From Sulfitobacter geojensis (GTDB taxonomy: Bacteria; Pseudomonadota; Alphaproteobacteria; Rhodobacterales; Rhodobacteraceae): a stretch of 64,000 nt of DNA. This document shows, one piece after another, positions 1 through 8,833 of this stretch (the first letter of the stretch is position 1; each line of letters opens with the position of its first letter). The stretch is taken from assembly GCF_000622325.1 (NCBI RefSeq), contig NZ_JASE01000005.1, positions 3,472,001 to 3,536,000 of the forward strand. Direction: 5' to 3'. The notes below the pieces were generated by a model that saw nothing but the letters and a program-made list of their open reading frames with translations, was not told where the DNA came from and made no database searches. A program made the position numbers and the translations under genes.

Positions 1-422
1 GGCGGTTCACCCGGCCCCATATAGGCAAAGATAATACCGTTGCGTTCCTCCACCGGATAGGAGGTCGCGCGGATGCTTTCGTGCATGCGGCTGCCGTCGG
101 GTTCACCCGGCTGTTCCACACATTGACCGCTGCGATTGAAGTGCCAGCCATGGAACGGGCAGCGCAAACCATTGTCCTCAAGCCGTCCGTGACACAGATC
201 CGCGCCCCGATGCGGGCAGTGACGGTCGATCAGGCCCAGCTTGCCCTCGCCATCTCGAAACAACACCAGCCGTTCGCCCAGCAAGGTCACCGGCACCACC
301 GGGCGATCCCCCACCAGTTCATCCGACAATGCAGCCGGTTGCCAATAGCGGCGCAGTACCGCCCCCGCATCACTGCCCGGTCCGGTCAAGGTGATGGTAT
401 CGTTCAATTCCTGACTGATCAT
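1..422 (-). CDS. Rieske 2Fe-2S ring-hydroxylating oxygenase, N-terminal part (cut by window edge)
   Basis: The first 140 residues of a Rieske-type oxygenase large subunit are visible; the catalytic iron domain lies outside the window. The cluster-binding motif is intact: C69-P-H71 and C88-PF-H91 in the order CPHRGADLCHG...CPFHGW, as in phthalate-type and quaternary-amine oxygenases. The ATG at 422 has GAGGG five to six bases upstream. It lies 87 bases downstream of the hydrolase gene on the same strand, so the two may be co-transcribed. The family inserts oxygen into aromatic rings or N-methyl and alkyl carbons using electrons from a reductase; no reductase gene is visible here. The substrate cannot be read from the fragment. 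Confidence 0.88.
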   Translation of the reverse strand, partial: MISQELNDTITLTGPGSDAGAVLRRYWQPAALSDELVGDRPVVPVTLLGERLVLFRDGEGKLGLIDRHCPHRGADLCHGRLEDNGLRCPFHGWHFNRSGQCVEQPGEPDGSRMHESIRATSYPVEERNGIIFAYMGPGEP

Positions 423-509
423 AGCGCCCTCTTTTGTCCCTTGTTGGGGTATCGGTTGTTTACCCGAACCCTTTGCGCCCATCCTGCGCAGGGAGAGGAT
501 TGAAATCAA

Positions 510-1397
510 TCAATCTTCGGCGGTTTGACCAATCATCTGCAGGATCGAACGCACAGTTACCGAGGTTGGCATGCACAATTCCTCAAGCACATCGAAATGA
601 TCCCGCCCCGCCGCCATGTGAAAGGTCAGCCGCGGCAATTCCGATGCCCAACTGTCACGCAACACGGCAGATTGCACCTGAAACGCTTCGGGTTCGTCGC
701 TGCCAATCAGGATGTGCACGGGAACTTGCGCCTTAACTTTATGGCGCAACGGGGAAAGCGCATTGATTTCGGCATCCGTCATGCGCGTCAGATCGTTGAC
801 GTAAGACCGCGCAATCGGTGCAAGTTCGAACACGCCGCTGATCAACACCGCGCCCCGTATCAATCTGTGAACGCCCCGCCCCAATACATCGCATATCACA
901 GAGGCCGCCAAATGGCCGCCGGCCGAGTGACCTGCCAGAATGATCTTATCTGCATCAATGCCCAAGGCGGCAGCATGCGTGGCAATATACTGTAAACCAT
1001 CATGAATTTCAGCGGTAAGCTCTGTCAAACTGACGTCAGGCGTCAAACTGTATCCAAGCGAAACACTGGCCCACCCCAGCGCGGCAAAACGTGACGCGGC
1101 GAAACCGGAAACGCTTTTGTCACCTTCCTGCCAGAAACCGCCATGGATAAAAACGATCGCTGGTTTCGGGGCATCATCCGCGTCTTTGGGTTTATAGATG
1201 TCAAGTTTCTGGCGGGGGCGCGGACCGTATGGAATATCGATTTGCACGTCCAACGCCGGATCACGCTGTGCCGCAAGGGTCCGGGCGACCATTGCATTCA
1301 ATGCTGCGCCCGCATCTTTTGCAGACAGACTGGGCGACAGTTGAAAATCAAGTTGTTCAACGGACAAAGCCATCTGCGTATCAAATCTGCTGTCCAC
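510..1397 (-). CDS. Alpha/beta hydrolase, kynurenine-formamidase/esterase-like
   Basis: A 295-residue soluble alpha/beta hydrolase. The oxyanion-hole motif HGGFW lies at residues 85-89, the nucleophile elbow GHSAGG puts the catalytic serine near 158, and the likely acid and base are D234 (GSDEPE) and H267 (GRDHFD). The HGGFW/GHSAGGH arrangement resembles the kynurenine formamidase and hormone-sensitive-lipase group, which cleave amide or ester bonds. I chose the GTG at 1397 because GGGAG lies five bases before it; an upstream ATG at 1457 lacks such a site, and a downstream ATG at 1373 is also possible. The Rieske oxygenase gene follows on the same strand, suggesting a joint catabolic role. 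The exact substrate is unknown. Confidence 0.8.
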   Translation of the reverse strand: MDSRFDTQMALSVEQLDFQLSPSLSAKDAGAALNAMVARTLAAQRDPALDVQIDIPYGPRPRQKLDIYKPKDADDAPKPAIVFIHGGFWQEGDKSVSGFAASRFAALGWASVSLGYSLTPDVSLTELTAEIHDGLQYIATHAAALGIDADKIILAGHSAGGHLAASVICDVLGRGVHRLIRGAVLISGVFELAPIARSYVNDLTRMTDAEINALSPLRHKVKAQVPVHILIGSDEPEAFQVQSAVLRDSWASELPRLTFHMAAGRDHFDVLEELCMPTSVTVRSILQMIGQTAED

Positions 1398-1567
1398 GGT
1401 ATCTCCCTTGCCGGTTGGATATTTCACACCAAAGCAACATCCGGCAGTTACCGGCACTGCATTTTGGCGGCCAAATCTGTTTAGATTCTGTTAACCATTT
1501 CAACATAAAACTCTGCAATCACAAGATGCGGGGGGCAAAGCAATTTCCAGAATAATTTCAATCACTA

Positions 1568-1586
1568 TAATACCTATGGCGTATTA
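1568..1586. promoter_or_regulatory. Inverted repeat TAATAC-N7-GTATTA in divergent intergenic region
   Basis: A perfect six-base inverted repeat with a seven-base spacer sits in the 261-base gap between the hydrolase gene (leftward) and the response-regulator gene (rightward). Such a dyad could bind a dimeric regulator acting on either gene. No cognate regulator is identified, and chance occurrence in this AT-richer gap cannot be excluded. Confidence 0.3.
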
Positions 1587-1658
1587 CGGGCGGTATGGGG
1601 CGTATAAGCATCGCGACAGGGTCGACCACCCGATCGGCATGAAAGACCTGCCGGCCGC

Positions 1659-2096
1659 ATGACAATTACTGACCAGCTGACCGACCGCATCCCTGATCGG
1701 CATACCATCGATACCTTGATGCTGATCGACGACAACACGTTTGATCAGTTGATCTGCAAACGGGTCACGGCAAAAACCGGTTTGGTGGGAAACCTGCTGC
1801 AATATCTCGACGCGCAGCAGGCGCTTGACCATCTGGTAGATCCCGACGCCGCGACACCGGACCTGATCCTGCTCGACATCAACATGCCCAAAATGGACGG
1901 ATTTGAATTTCTTGCGGCTGTGCATGACAGGTTTCGCAATGGGCTATGTCCGATCATCGTCATGCTCGATCCGGCTTTGGACCCGAAAGGCGAGGCGCGC
2001 GCCAGAGTGTTCCCGATGGTTCAGGGTTTTCTAGCCAAACCACTGACCCCCGAAGACCTGCAAAGCTTCGCCGACCTGCTGCGCGACCTCCGTTAA
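1659..2096 (+). CDS. Single-domain response regulator receiver (CheY-like)
   Basis: A 145-residue protein made of one receiver domain with no output domain. The acidic pair D24-D25 (LIDDN), the phospho-acceptor D73 (LLDINMPKMDG) and the conserved lysine K127 (AKPLT) are present. The position that normally carries the switch threonine or serine after strand four reads IIVML, so that residue appears replaced by leucine, which could alter signalling. No histidine kinase is adjacent; the only kinase in the window is about 35 kb away (36504-37898). The start at 1659 has no strong ribosome site, and a shorter start near 1719 would remove the N-terminal tail. Probably an orphan regulator acting through protein contact. 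Confidence 0.82.
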   Translation: MTITDQLTDRIPDRHTIDTLMLIDDNTFDQLICKRVTAKTGLVGNLLQYLDAQQALDHLVDPDAATPDLILLDINMPKMDGFEFLAAVHDRFRNGLCPIIVMLDPALDPKGEARARVFPMVQGFLAKPLTPEDLQSFADLLRDLR

Positions 2097-2188
2097 CGTC
2101 GATCCGCAACACCCAAGAGCCGCGCCAACCTGCCACTAACCCTGCAAAAACATTTCGCGGCCCCCCTGACCCGTGCTAGCCATTTGGG

Positions 2189-3235
2189 ATGACCTGTTTT
2201 CGCCCCACCCCCGACCAGCGCCGCGCGGCCCTGTCCCATCTTGTCGACGTGCCGTGGCCCAGTGATGATGCGACCCAACCACAGGATTTATTGGCCCGAT
2301 GCCCTGCTGCCGGTCAAACGCCGCTGGTCTCATCGCCTGCGTTGGCAACCTTAACTGGTGTGGCAGACGTCCATGTCAAAGACGAACGTGCACGCATGGG
2401 CTTGGGCAGTTTCAAAGCACTCGGCGCAGCCTACGTCATCGCCCATGATGCACAAACCGGACGCGCCGAAGGCCAGACCTATGTGACCGCAAGTGCGGGG
2501 AATCACGGTTTGTCCGTTGCGGCGGGCGCTGCTGCTTTCGCAGCGCATGCGATTGTTTTCCTCGCTGAAACCGTTCCGGAAAGTTTCGCAGACCGGCTGC
2601 GCGGCCTTGGAGCGGACGTCCGCCGTCAGGGTGCCATTTATGAAGAGGCGATGCAGGCCGCGGCAGATCTGGCCGAAACGACAGATGCCATATTGCTGTC
2701 CGACAGTTCATGGCCGCAATACATGACCCGCCCGCACCGTTTGATGGAAGGCTATCTTGTTCTGATGCAAGAAGCCGCCGCCCAGATGCCCGCCCCGCCG
2801 ACACATCTGTTTTTGCAGGCCGGTGTTGGTGGACTTGCCGCCGCTTCCGCCGCCTACGCCCGCAAAATCTGGGGCAAGACGCCGAAAATCGTGGTGGTCG
2901 AACCCGAAGTCGCCCCTGCCCTCATCGCCTCGATGCAAGCCGGTGCGCCGCAAATCACCCATGGCCCCGCCTCTGAAATGGGGCGGCTTGATTGCAAAGA
3001 ACCCTCGCTGATCGCGCTAAAGGGGCTGGCCCGCGATGCCGATATTTTCATGACCCTGACCGAAGCCGAAGGCAAAGCCGGACATGATGCTTGCGTCCAA
3101 GCCGGCCTGCCCTCGACCCCATCAGGTGCTGCGGGGCTCGCGGGTCTAATGGTGGCCGCGCAAAACCCAGATGCATTTGAGCTGACCCGCGACGCCCGCA
3201 TTCTGTTGATCCTGAGCGAAGAGCCAAGCGGATGA
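2189..3235 (+). CDS. PLP-dependent ammonia-lyase, diaminopropionate ammonia-lyase / EutB-like
   Basis: A 348-residue fold-type II PLP enzyme. The Schiff-base lysine is K76 in GLGSFKALGAAY, whose surroundings (KDERARMGLGSFK) resemble diaminopropionate ammonia-lyase more than classic threonine dehydratase. SAGNHGL lies at 103-109, and the phosphate-binding loop GVGGLA at 212-217. The family removes ammonia from 2,3-diaminopropionate, threonine or 3-hydroxyaspartate-type substrates. Its stop overlaps the start of the M24 hydrolase gene (ATGA), the first of two overlaps in a three-gene operon. That company recalls EutB of the ectoine-utilisation cluster. At 348 residues it is shorter than the usual roughly 400 of DpaL. 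Substrate assignment is inference. Confidence 0.82.
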   Translation: MTCFRPTPDQRRAALSHLVDVPWPSDDATQPQDLLARCPAAGQTPLVSSPALATLTGVADVHVKDERARMGLGSFKALGAAYVIAHDAQTGRAEGQTYVTASAGNHGLSVAAGAAAFAAHAIVFLAETVPESFADRLRGLGADVRRQGAIYEEAMQAAADLAETTDAILLSDSSWPQYMTRPHRLMEGYLVLMQEAAAQMPAPPTHLFLQAGVGGLAAASAAYARKIWGKTPKIVVVEPEVAPALIASMQAGAPQITHGPASEMGRLDCKEPSLIALKGLARDADIFMTLTEAEGKAGHDACVQAGLPSTPSGAAGLAGLMVAAQNPDAFELTRDARILLILSEEPSG

Positions 3236-4392
3236 TCCGGCCTGCGCGTGGCTTTCCCAAGGCGGAGTTCGAAAACCGCACCAGCCGCGCACAAAGGTTG
3301 ATGGCCGAGAACGACATCTCTGCACTGTTGTTAACCACAGAAGCCGAAGTGCGATACTACACCGGTTTTCTTACGCGCTTTTGGAAAAGCCCGACGCGCC
3401 CTTGGTTTGTTGTTCTACCCGCCTCCGGCGCTCCGATCGCGGTGATCCCGTCGATCGGGGCGCATTTGATGCGGCAAACCTGGATCACCGACATCCGCAC
3501 GTGGCAAGCACCCGATTATATTGACGACGGGATTTCCTTGCTGGCTAGCACCTTGATCGAGGTTACCGCCGCAGGTGCGCAGATCGGCATCGCGGATCAA
3601 ATGGAAAGCAGTTTGCGCATGCCTCTCGCCGGTTTCAGGCGGTTGGAACAGATACTTGCCCCCCGCGCGATCACCGGCGATTGCGGCATCACCCGCCAAC
3701 TGCGTCTGGTGAAATCGGGCGCTGAACTTGCGAAGATCAGAACCGCCACAGCAATTGCGGATCGCGCTTTTGATCGCCTGCCCGAAGTAGCGCAGGCTGG
3801 AGCACCATTGGCGCAGGTGTTTCGTGACTTTCAAAGGCTTTGTCTGGAGGAAGGTGCAGATTACGTGCCCTATCTCGCGGGCGGTGCGGGGCATGGGGGT
3901 TACGGCGATGTTATCTCGCCCGCGACCGATAGGCCGCTCGCGCGGGGGGATGTCCTGATGCTGGATACCGGTTTGGTTTGGGACGGATATTTTTGTGACT
4001 TTGATCGCAACTTTAGCATTGGCCCACCGACATCTGCGGTTGTTTCGGCCCATGAGAAATTGATCGGTGCCACACAGGCTGCATTTGATATTGCGCAAAG
4101 CGGGAGCGTCATTTCGGATCTGTTTCACGCGATGAATACACGGGTCAATCCCACCGCCGCCAGTTCCAATGCCGGCCGGCTGGGTCACGGGTTGGGCATG
4201 CAATTGACGGAATGGCCGTCAATCATAGCCGCAGATCACACGCCGCTTGTGCCCGGGATGGTGCTGACGCTGGAACCGGGGATCACCCTGCCTGATGGCC
4301 AGATCATGGTGCATGAAGAAAACATCGTCGCCACAGAAGGGGCCGCAGAATGGCTTTCCACACCGCAACCGGCTGACATCAGGGTGATCTGA
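3232..4392 (+). CDS. M24-family metallohydrolase (Xaa-Pro peptidase / creatinase / DoeA-like)
   Basis: A 386-residue protein with an N-terminal creatinase-type domain (about 15-150) and a C-terminal pita-bread catalytic domain (about 165-380). All five metal ligands expected for M24 are visible: D245 and D256 (LDTG...CDFDRN), H319 (GHGLGM), E348 (LEPG) and E363 (HEEN). It is therefore likely an active dinuclear metal hydrolase. In ectoine degraders a similar protein (EutD/DoeA) opens the ectoine ring; other family members cleave creatine or Xaa-Pro bonds. It overlaps the upstream lyase by four bases and the downstream isomerase-like gene by one, so all three are probably made from one message. 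The in vivo substrate is uncertain. Confidence 0.85.
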   Translation: MIRPARGFPKAEFENRTSRAQRLMAENDISALLLTTEAEVRYYTGFLTRFWKSPTRPWFVVLPASGAPIAVIPSIGAHLMRQTWITDIRTWQAPDYIDDGISLLASTLIEVTAAGAQIGIADQMESSLRMPLAGFRRLEQILAPRAITGDCGITRQLRLVKSGAELAKIRTATAIADRAFDRLPEVAQAGAPLAQVFRDFQRLCLEEGADYVPYLAGGAGHGGYGDVISPATDRPLARGDVLMLDTGLVWDGYFCDFDRNFSIGPPTSAVVSAHEKLIGATQAAFDIAQSGSVISDLFHAMNTRVNPTAASSNAGRLGHGLGMQLTEWPSIIAADHTPLVPGMVLTLEPGITLPDGQIMVHEENIVATEGAAEWLSTPQPADIRVI

Positions 4393-5126
4393 TGGCATTG
4401 CCTTATACACTGACAGCCAAACGTCCGTTACAACTCGGCCTTGTCGTCTTGCAATCGGACGAAACGTTGGAACGCGATATGCGCAGGCTTTTACCGGTTG
4501 AGGCAGAGACGTTGGTCAGCCGCGTAGCCTCCGGCACCGAACTCGATACGCAGATGATTGCGGGCATGGAAAGCAGGCTGACCGGCGCGGCAGCGCTTTT
4601 GCCACGCGGTGCGCAGATTGCGGCGGTGGGATACGGGTGCACCTCTGCCACGGCGCAAATCGGGGCCGCACGGGTGGCCGCGTTGATCAAGGGGGGCGTG
4701 CCTACCCCCCATGTCACCGATCCTGTGACCGCGTTGATCGCCGCCTGCGCCACATTGCGCATCACGCGACTTGGGATCATCACGCCCTATGTGCCTGAAA
4801 TTTCGGATCAATTACGGGTGGTAGTTGAAAACGCCGGCATTCGCGTGACCGGCTTTGCCAGTTTCGAAGAACAAACCGAAGCGAATGTCGTGCGCATTGC
4901 AGAAAATGCGGTTTATGCGGCGGCGGTCGGGATGGGACAAGCGCAGACCTGCGATGCTGTTTTTCTGTCCTGCACCAATCTGCGCACGCTGGGTATCATC
5001 GACGCAATTGAGCACGATATCGGTAAGCCGGTGCTCTCCAGCAATCAGGTGCTGGCTTGGGATATGATGCGGCTGGCGGGGGTCACGCCGCCCGAGGATC
5101 TGCCCGGGCGGTTATGGCAGCTTTAG
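4392..5126 (+). CDS. Maleate isomerase / arylmalonate decarboxylase-like (Asp/Glu racemase superfamily, EutA-like)
   Basis: A 244-residue member of the Asp/Glu racemase superfamily. Two cysteines sit where the catalytic pair belongs: C83 in YGCTSAT and C194 in SCTNLRT; the second motif is typical of maleate cis-trans isomerases and EutA. Such enzymes isomerise maleate, racemise amino acids or decarboxylate malonates by cysteine chemistry. The gene starts inside the stop of the M24 gene (TGATG). Its own stop overlaps by four bases the stop of the permease gene on the other strand, leaving no room for a separate terminator. Substrate not determined. Confidence 0.82.
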   Translation: MALPYTLTAKRPLQLGLVVLQSDETLERDMRRLLPVEAETLVSRVASGTELDTQMIAGMESRLTGAAALLPRGAQIAAVGYGCTSATAQIGAARVAALIKGGVPTPHVTDPVTALIAACATLRITRLGIITPYVPEISDQLRVVVENAGIRVTGFASFEEQTEANVVRIAENAVYAAAVGMGQAQTCDAVFLSCTNLRTLGIIDAIEHDIGKPVLSSNQVLAWDMMRLAGVTPPEDLPGRLWQL

Positions 5127-6016
5127 CTCGGGGTGATGCCCCGCAACCGTTCTGACCGGCGTCGTAGCAATTCAACCACGAACAGCAGCGCAATCGAAAC
5201 CGCAATCAGGATCGTTGCGACCGCTAGAATGGTCGGGCTGATCTGTTCACGCAGACCGGTAAACATCTGCCAAGGCAGGGTTTTCTGTCCGGCGGAACCG
5301 ACAAACAGCACCACAACCACTTCATCGAAAGACGTGATAAAGGCGAACAATCCGCCCGAAACCACACCTGGCAAAATCAGTGGCATTTGCACGCTAAAGA
5401 ACGTTTTGACCGGCCCGGCCCCCATGTTCGCCGCCGCGCGGGTCAGGGAGTTGTCAAAGCCCACAAGCGTGGCTGTCACCGTGATAATCACAAACGGAAT
5501 GCCAAGTGCCGCATGTGCCAGAACAACGCCGATATAGGTGCCAGTCAGCGTGAAGGGCAACTCGATCTTGCCAAAGGGTGTCGGTATGTAGGGGTTGGAG
5601 TAAAAGAAATACATCCCCGTAGCCGAAATGATCAGCGGTACGATCATTGGTGAAATCAGGATTGCCATGATGGCACGGCGAAATGGCACGTGGCTCTGGC
5701 TCAGACCAATCGCGGCCAAAGTGCCCAAGGACACCGAAAGCAATGTGGCGACCGGCGCGATCTTAAGCGAGTTGCGCAAGGCAAGCTGCCAGTCGGAGTT
5801 GGTAAAGAAGTCCTCGTAGTGTTTGGTCGAATAGCCCGCAGGGTCGAACGCCAGCATTTCAGGCGTGAAGGTAAAGAAATCCTGCGCGTTGAACGACAAG
5901 GGGATGATCACCATGATCGGCGCGATCAGAAAGAAGAAGATCAGCGCGCAGATCACTCGGAAGGAATAGTACCAGGCGCGTTGGCCTGTCGTTGCATAAG
6001 GTGGCAATCCGGACAT
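5123..6016 (-). CDS. Spermidine/putrescine-type ABC transporter permease (PotC-like)
   Basis: A 297-residue inner-membrane protein with about six hydrophobic helices and the binding-protein-dependent permease signature around AAANMGAGPVKTFF, the EAA-like loop that contacts the ATPase. It is the last gene of a leftward operon of ATPase, binding protein, PotB-like permease and this gene, four bases after its neighbour. Together they would import a polyamine-like or small cationic organic compound. Because the converging operon encodes the lyase/M24/isomerase trio, the two may serve the same substrate; that link rests on position only. Confidence 0.9.
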   Translation of the reverse strand: MSGLPPYATTGQRAWYYSFRVICALIFFFLIAPIMVIIPLSFNAQDFFTFTPEMLAFDPAGYSTKHYEDFFTNSDWQLALRNSLKIAPVATLLSVSLGTLAAIGLSQSHVPFRRAIMAILISPMIVPLIISATGMYFFYSNPYIPTPFGKIELPFTLTGTYIGVVLAHAALGIPFVIITVTATLVGFDNSLTRAAANMGAGPVKTFFSVQMPLILPGVVSGGLFAFITSFDEVVVVLFVGSAGQKTLPWQMFTGLREQISPTILAVATILIAVSIALLFVVELLRRRSERLRGITPS

Positions 6017-6020
6017 GTGT

Positions 6021-7538
6021 TTAGCCCCCCAATTTCACGTTATCGATCCCGACAATCTTGTCGTAGACCCAGTACAGCACCATCACGATTGTCAGCAGAA
6101 TGGTACCAAGTGCAGCCGCCAGACCCCAGTTCAGAGAGCTGGAGATGTGATAGGCGATCCGGTTCGAGATAAAGACACCTTTGGTACCGCCGACCAGTTC
6201 CGGCGTGATGTAATACCCGATGGAAAGGATGAAGACGAGGATACAGCCCGCCCCGATCCCCGGCACCGATTGTGGGAAATAGACCCGCCAGAAGGCTGTC
6301 CAATCCGTGGCCCCCAAAGATTTCGCCGCCCGCAGATAGCTGGGAGGAATGGTTTTCATCACCGAATACAGCGGCAGGATCATGAATGGCAGCAGGATAT
6401 GCGTCATCGCGATGATGGTGCCGGTCTGGTTGTTGATCAGTTCCAGCCGGTTGTCGTCTGCGACAATGCCGATCCAGACAAGGGTATCATTGATCACCCC
6501 TTGCTGTTGCAGCAACACTTTCCACGCCGAGGTCCGCACCAGCAGTGATGTCCAAAAGGGCAGTAGCACGAGGATCATCAACAGGTTGGCGGTGCGGTCC
6601 TTGAGATTGGCCAGCAACCACGCGATTGGATATCCCAGCAGAACACACATGCCCATGATAGACAGCGACATGATCATCGTCCGGATGAAAAGGACAATAT
6701 AGATACGCTCGTTCTCGGGCCGCTGTTCAATACCTTCGGCACCTTTCATCAGGTCCACCGAGTTCAGAAAATAGCCGTTGGTATAGGTCGGCGAATAGGT
6801 TTTGATCGTTTGCCAGACATCGGGATCGAGCCAGTCGTCATCGACATCGGAAAACTGTGCACGGATTGACACAGGTTCAATCTGGGAAACATCAACCGCG
6901 ATGGGCAGTTCAGCGCCGTTTACGCCGTCATTATAAAGCGCGGTATAGACAAAATCCCACGGCTGTTCTTCGGTTGGAACATCGCCTTCGGCCTCGACGA
7001 TCATCTTTTCCCAACCGTCATAAGCGCTGGTGGTCAACGGCAGTTTCGCGCGCAGCGCGTCATCGTCCATCCACGCGGCCCATTGTACCGGATCGGCATA
7101 GGCAGGATCAGCAGCGGCAAAGGCATCCGTATAGGCATCTGTATCAAAACGACTGATGCGGCGGCCTGATTTGCGAAACAGGGATGAGATGCCTGTTGTC
7201 TCATAGTTCAGGCGGCTGCCCAGACGTGTGTGGGATTTATACTCAACGGCGAGTGCCATGTCAGTGTAAAGTGCATTGAAAACAGGCTCGTCCGGCGCTT
7301 CGCCACTGGTGGCATCCCAGTCCTGCAATGCCACGACTGTGCGCGGAAGCGTGTTTTCAACAATCTCGTTTTCGACGGAGCGGAACAACATATCCGCAAT
7401 TGGCATGACAAAAGAGATCAGAATGAACAAAAGCAACGGGGCGATCAGCGCCAGCGCGCGAATTTTTTGACGCCGTAATGCGCGGTTCAACGACGCTTTG
7501 AGCGGTCGTCCATCGGCAGCCATCATTTGTTCAGCCAT
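6021..7538 (-). CDS. Spermidine/putrescine-type ABC permease (PotB-like) with large periplasmic insertion
   Basis: A 505-residue permease, far longer than the usual 280-300 for PotB. Helix 1 (about 27-47) is followed by roughly 230 mostly hydrophilic residues (about 50-278) before helix 2 begins at YIVLFIRTMIM. The remainder is an ordinary permease core with the coupling loop AAKSLGATDWTAFW. By the positive-inside rule the insertion should face the periplasm, reminiscent of the MalF P2 loop, and could contact the binding protein. I chose the ATG at 7538 because AAGGGA lies seven bases upstream; an upstream start at 7583 would add 15 residues. Confidence 0.88.
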   Translation of the reverse strand: MAEQMMAADGRPLKASLNRALRRQKIRALALIAPLLLFILISFVMPIADMLFRSVENEIVENTLPRTVVALQDWDATSGEAPDEPVFNALYTDMALAVEYKSHTRLGSRLNYETTGISSLFRKSGRRISRFDTDAYTDAFAAADPAYADPVQWAAWMDDDALRAKLPLTTSAYDGWEKMIVEAEGDVPTEEQPWDFVYTALYNDGVNGAELPIAVDVSQIEPVSIRAQFSDVDDDWLDPDVWQTIKTYSPTYTNGYFLNSVDLMKGAEGIEQRPENERIYIVLFIRTMIMSLSIMGMCVLLGYPIAWLLANLKDRTANLLMILVLLPFWTSLLVRTSAWKVLLQQQGVINDTLVWIGIVADDNRLELINNQTGTIIAMTHILLPFMILPLYSVMKTIPPSYLRAAKSLGATDWTAFWRVYFPQSVPGIGAGCILVFILSIGYYITPELVGGTKGVFISNRIAYHISSSLNWGLAAALGTILLTIVMVLYWVYDKIVGIDNVKLGG

Positions 7539-7636
7539 GAGATGTCCCTTGTCGGTCTTTATGCCTGCCGGTTGGTCCGGCATGGTCGTATCGTAAAAAG
7601 GGGCGCAACATATGCCGCGCCCCTGATATCAATGGC

Positions 7637-8743
7637 TTACTGTGACAGCCACGCCTGGAATTTCGCATCCAGATCGTCGCGGTAGTCTGCCCACCACTCG
7701 TAGTTATACAAGAAGGTGTTCTTGGCGTTCTCTGGATCGGTAGGCATGTGTGGTGCCATCTCGATGCCCAGTTCTGCGTGCTTGCCGACCAGAGGTGCGG
7801 AAGACTTACGTGCAGGACCGTAAGAGATGTACTTGGCCTGATCCGCCAGACGCTGTGTGTCTGTCGCAAACATGATGTAGTCCAGTGCGCGGGCTTCACG
7901 CTCAGGGCTCAGACCTGTTGGAATAATCCAACCATCAAGGTCAAATACCTGCGCGTCCCAAAGCATCGCAACCGGCTGCTTCTGCTCTTCGATCAGAGCA
8001 AAAAGGCGACCGTTGTACGTGGAACCCATGACAACTTCGCCGTCGGCCAGAAGCTGTGGCGTGTCGGCACCGGCAGACCACCAGATGGTGTCGTCCTTGA
8101 TGGTGTCGAGCTTGGCAAATGCCTGCGCCTGACCTTCTTCAGTCTCCAGCACGTCGTAAACGTCGTCTTTGGCAACGCCGTCACAGAGCAGCGCCCACTC
8201 CATGTTGTTGATCGGACGCTTTTCGAGGCTACGCTTGCCCGGATATGTTTCGGTGTCGAACAATGCGCAGATTTCGGTCGGTGCGTTGTCGCCAACCATG
8301 TCCGAACGGTAGCCAACTGTCGTGGAGTACACGATCTGTGGGATAAAGCAGTCAGAGACCAGCAGATCACCGAAGTCGTCGGACGCCTTGGAGCCGTCAT
8401 CGCCATCAGCCAGCTGTGTGTCCGCGTCGATTTCCAGCGCCAGACCTTCGTCGCACAGGCGGATCGCGTCGGATGCAACAACGTCAACAACGTCCCATGT
8501 GACATTGCCTGCTTCGTTCATCGCGCGCAGCTTGGCCACGGCTTCGGCAGAGGATTCGTCGTTAATGATGTTAACGCCGGTCTTTTCTGCATAGGGGTCG
8601 TGATAGGCCGCCTGCTGTGATGCGGAGTATGCACCGCCCCAGCTGACGATCGTCATTTCGTTGGCCATGTGACCGTCAGCATTGGCCATTGCGGCCGTCA
8701 GCGTCAGGCACGAAGTCGCCATCAGTTTCATCGTTACTTTCAT
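7637..8743 (-). CDS. Periplasmic polyamine-type substrate-binding protein (PotD/PotF-like)
   Basis: A 368-residue secreted protein. A signal peptide is visible (MKVTMKLMATSC..., cleavage probably near ANADG, about residue 23). The mature start MTIVSWGGAYSASQQAAYHDPY is typical of the PotD/PotF/iron-binding class, and the domain continues to the end. It binds the substrate and presents it to the two permeases encoded downstream. GGGAG lies a few bases upstream of the ATG. It follows the ATPase gene by 90 bases and precedes the PotB-like gene by 98. The ligand cannot be read; putrescine-like diamines, other cationic amines and related small solutes are family options. Confidence 0.9.
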   Translation of the reverse strand: MKVTMKLMATSCLTLTAAMANADGHMANEMTIVSWGGAYSASQQAAYHDPYAEKTGVNIINDESSAEAVAKLRAMNEAGNVTWDVVDVVASDAIRLCDEGLALEIDADTQLADGDDGSKASDDFGDLLVSDCFIPQIVYSTTVGYRSDMVGDNAPTEICALFDTETYPGKRSLEKRPINNMEWALLCDGVAKDDVYDVLETEEGQAQAFAKLDTIKDDTIWWSAGADTPQLLADGEVVMGSTYNGRLFALIEEQKQPVAMLWDAQVFDLDGWIIPTGLSPEREARALDYIMFATDTQRLADQAKYISYGPARKSSAPLVGKHAELGIEMAPHMPTDPENAKNTFLYNYEWWADYRDDLDAKFQAWLSQ

Positions 8744-8833
8744 TGGTATCTCCCGTTTATTTCAGCCCGGTTTGGTCGTCCAAGAATGCAGCCCGGGCCG
8801 CCACATTCTCTGTTCTGTACAGTCGCTTGGCCG

